From assembly GCA_900552845.1 (NCBI GenBank), contig USBC01000043.1, positions 1 to 11,707 of the forward strand: 11,707 nucleotides of DNA. Direction: 5' to 3'. Shown piece after piece: positions 10,388 to 11,707 of this stretch. Position numbers and translations under genes: made by a program. Under the pieces are notes generated by a model, which did no database searches, had not been told where the DNA came from, and worked only from the letters and a program-made list of their open reading frames with translations. The stretch's first letter is position 1. Every line of letters starts with the position of its first letter. Source of the stretch: an uncultured Oscillospiraceae bacterium (lineage in GTDB: Bacteria; Bacillota; Clostridia; Oscillospirales; Ruminococcaceae).

Positions 10388-11707
10388 TTATTCCTCCAGG
10401 TCCTTCAGCTCGTCCGCTTCCGCCTTTTCCACCGTGATGCGGCCGTCCCGCAGTGTCTTTACCTGCGATTTGTGGAAGGAGGTCACGGCCCCCTCCTCGG
10501 CCCGGTCCAGATGCACCTTCAGCTCGCCGGTCAGCAGGTCCACCGACTGCAGCTCAATCATGGCGGCGCCACCCTTCCTGGTCACCAGATACATGGTATC
10601 CGTGGTGTCGTCAAAGGCCATGTCCACAACAGGCACACCCAGATTGGTGATAACAGTGCGGTCCCACAGACCGGGCTCCATCACCAGGAAGTTGTTGCCC
10701 GCGTCCACGGCAAAGATCTTGCCGCCGGCATATTCCGCAGCAGTCAAAGCATAGGTCTCCAGGCGGTCATTGGTCAGGGTGTGAACCCATGTGACGTTGT
10801 CCGCATCGGGCGTCTTTGCAAACTGGACCCAGCCGTACATATCGTCCTTAACAATGCCCTGGTCGTGAATGCGGTAGGCATACAGAAGATCCTGATCCAA
10901 CTCGGGCATGTTGCCATCTTCCGCGGAAACGTAAGTCAGCTTATAAGCGCTCTCGTTAGCAGCAAAGTCACCCAGACTCAGCTGGAATTCCGTACCCAGG
11001 CCGGTGATATCAAAGGTGACCACCCGGTTCCCTTCCTCATTGGTCTCGAAGGAAGAAGCTTCCCGTAGAATCCGGGTGCCGGTGGTGTTCATCAGCCGCG
11101 CAACGGCCAGATCCACCTCATCGGTAACCTCCAGGGACAGGTAATACTTGCCATCCTTCTGCGTCTCCTTGGGGTTGCCCAGCAGCTCAGGGGCCTTAGT
11201 GTCCACAGTGATGGGGATTTCCAGCACATGGTCGCCGCCATTGCCATAATCCACGGCGCCCCGGATGGTCAGCAGAACCTCCGTGCCGCTGGGCAGGCCC
11301 GAGAAGTCAAACAGGTTCTTGCCATACCAGGAGTAAATCCAGGGGATCGTTTGGCCAACGGCGGAGCGGTAGGCGGTCTTGCTGGCGTTGCCGAAGGTCT
11401 CGCTCTGGACCACCTCGCCATCGATGGTATATGTAAAGGTCAGAGTCTTGGCGTTGCGCATCAGCGACAGATAGATTTCGTTGATGTCATCGAGAATGCC
11501 GTCGCCGTTGGGCGACACGGAGTTGTGGGCGGGATCGTAAATGATCTTGCCGTCCTCGCCCAGGGTGGGGTCCACGTAGGGGTTCAGGCCCAGGACCCAG
11601 TCGTTTTGACCCAGGCTGGTCCACACAACGTTGTAATACTCGTTGGCGTCGGGCAGGCCATTGGCAGACTGAAGGCCGAAGAAACCGTTATCATACCAGA
11701 AGCCGCT
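10388..11707 (-). CDS. C-terminal part of a large secreted protein, probably an S8 (subtilase, lactocepin/C5a-peptidase-like) family protein
   Basis: The frame is open to the window edge (codons from 11707), so the GTG at 11626 is internal; 439 residues are seen. The segment SVSPNGDGILDDINEIYLSL (fragment residues 64-83) is the hallmark of the Fn3-like domain near the C-terminal part of cell-envelope subtilases, and VDTKAPELLGNP (about 165-176) begins the next immunoglobulin-like unit. From about 290 the sequence becomes propeller-like strand repeats (GKIFAVDAGNNFLVM, VDMAFDDTTDTMYLVTR, SVDLLTGELKVHL). The protease catalytic domain is outside the window, so the enzyme class is inferred from the domain order alone. 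The tail ends in acidic residues with no LPxTG motif or SLH domain, so anchoring, if any, lies elsewhere. A terminator follows directly, so the end is genuine. The nearest alternative is a non-enzymatic Ig/propeller surface protein. Confidence 0.7.
   Translation of the reverse strand, partial: SGFWYDNGFFGLQSANGLPDANEYYNVVWTSLGQNDWVLGLNPYVDPTLGEDGKIIYDPAHNSVSPNGDGILDDINEIYLSLMRNAKTLTFTYTIDGEVVQSETFGNASKTAYRSAVGQTIPWIYSWYGKNLFDFSGLPSGTEVLLTIRGAVDYGNGGDHVLEIPITVDTKAPELLGNPKETQKDGKYYLSLEVTDEVDLAVARLMNTTGTRILREASSFETNEEGNRVVTFDITGLGTEFQLSLGDFAANESAYKLTYVSAEDGNMPELDQDLLYAYRIHDQGIVKDDMYGWVQFAKTPDADNVTWVHTLTNDRLETYALTAAEYAGGKIFAVDAGNNFLVMEPGLWDRTVITNLGVPVVDMAFDDTTDTMYLVTRKGGAAMIELQSVDLLTGELKVHLDRAEEGAVTSFHKSQVKTLRDGRITVEKAEADELKDLEE

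Overview
The window looks like a contig from a gut-type, spore-forming member of the Clostridia, most like Oscillospiraceae/Ruminococcaceae (inference). The evidence is the GC-rich Firmicutes coding style, strong AGGAGG-type ribosome binding sites, and a minus-strand cluster in a familiar Firmicutes order: M50 site-2 protease, scpA, scpB, DUF2953, gerW/ytfJ, dacF-type D,D-carboxypeptidase. The first ~240 bases do not fit. They are AT-richer and encode a Bacteroidetes-looking PfkB sugar/nucleoside kinase fragment that breaks off just after its catalytic DTTGAGD motif. About 55 bases of unassigned sequence follow, and then the dacF gene begins, itself cut inside its SxN motif. I read the left end as a chimeric join, probably an assembly artefact.

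Layout. 1-240: kinase fragment (+). 279-3766: six minus-strand genes in one tight operon, transcribed from a promoter near 3819-3847. They link chromosome condensation (ScpAB kleisin complex), sporulation/germination (GerW, the DUF2953 partner) and cell-wall trimming (DacF). 3767-4774: about 1 kb without a gene. Most of it is a ~680-bp element bounded by ~105-bp imperfect terminal inverted repeats and packed with perfect hairpins. 4775-5959: a secreted lipoprotein foldase (FKBP domain plus trigger-factor-like helical part) with a near-consensus promoter and a clear terminator. 5960-6382: a non-coding stretch with a cloverleaf-like palindrome cluster (6059-6179) and the pgi promoter. 6383-9217: pgi (glucose-6-phosphate isomerase), a small P-loop protein, a small BamE/SmpA-like lipoprotein and a VanZ-family membrane protein. 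9286-9563: two very small genes (51 and 29 codons) with strong ribosome binding sites and a terminator. 9601-10123: a divergent pair, a 61-codon hypothetical gene (-) and a Xre-family repressor (+), around a 19-bp palindromic operator. 10132-10324: a second cluster of hairpins. 10348-10381: a bidirectional terminator. 10388-11707: the C-terminal ~439 residues of a large secreted protein of subtilase type (-), cut by the window edge.

I found no CRISPR array, transposase gene, rRNA or tRNA. The least explained parts are the three non-coding hairpin-rich regions. The best candidates for something undescribed are the TIR-bounded hairpin element, whose two arms carry hairpins differing by compensated base pairs, and the four-way palindrome at 6059-6179, whose three hairpins all close with C(GNA)G triloops.
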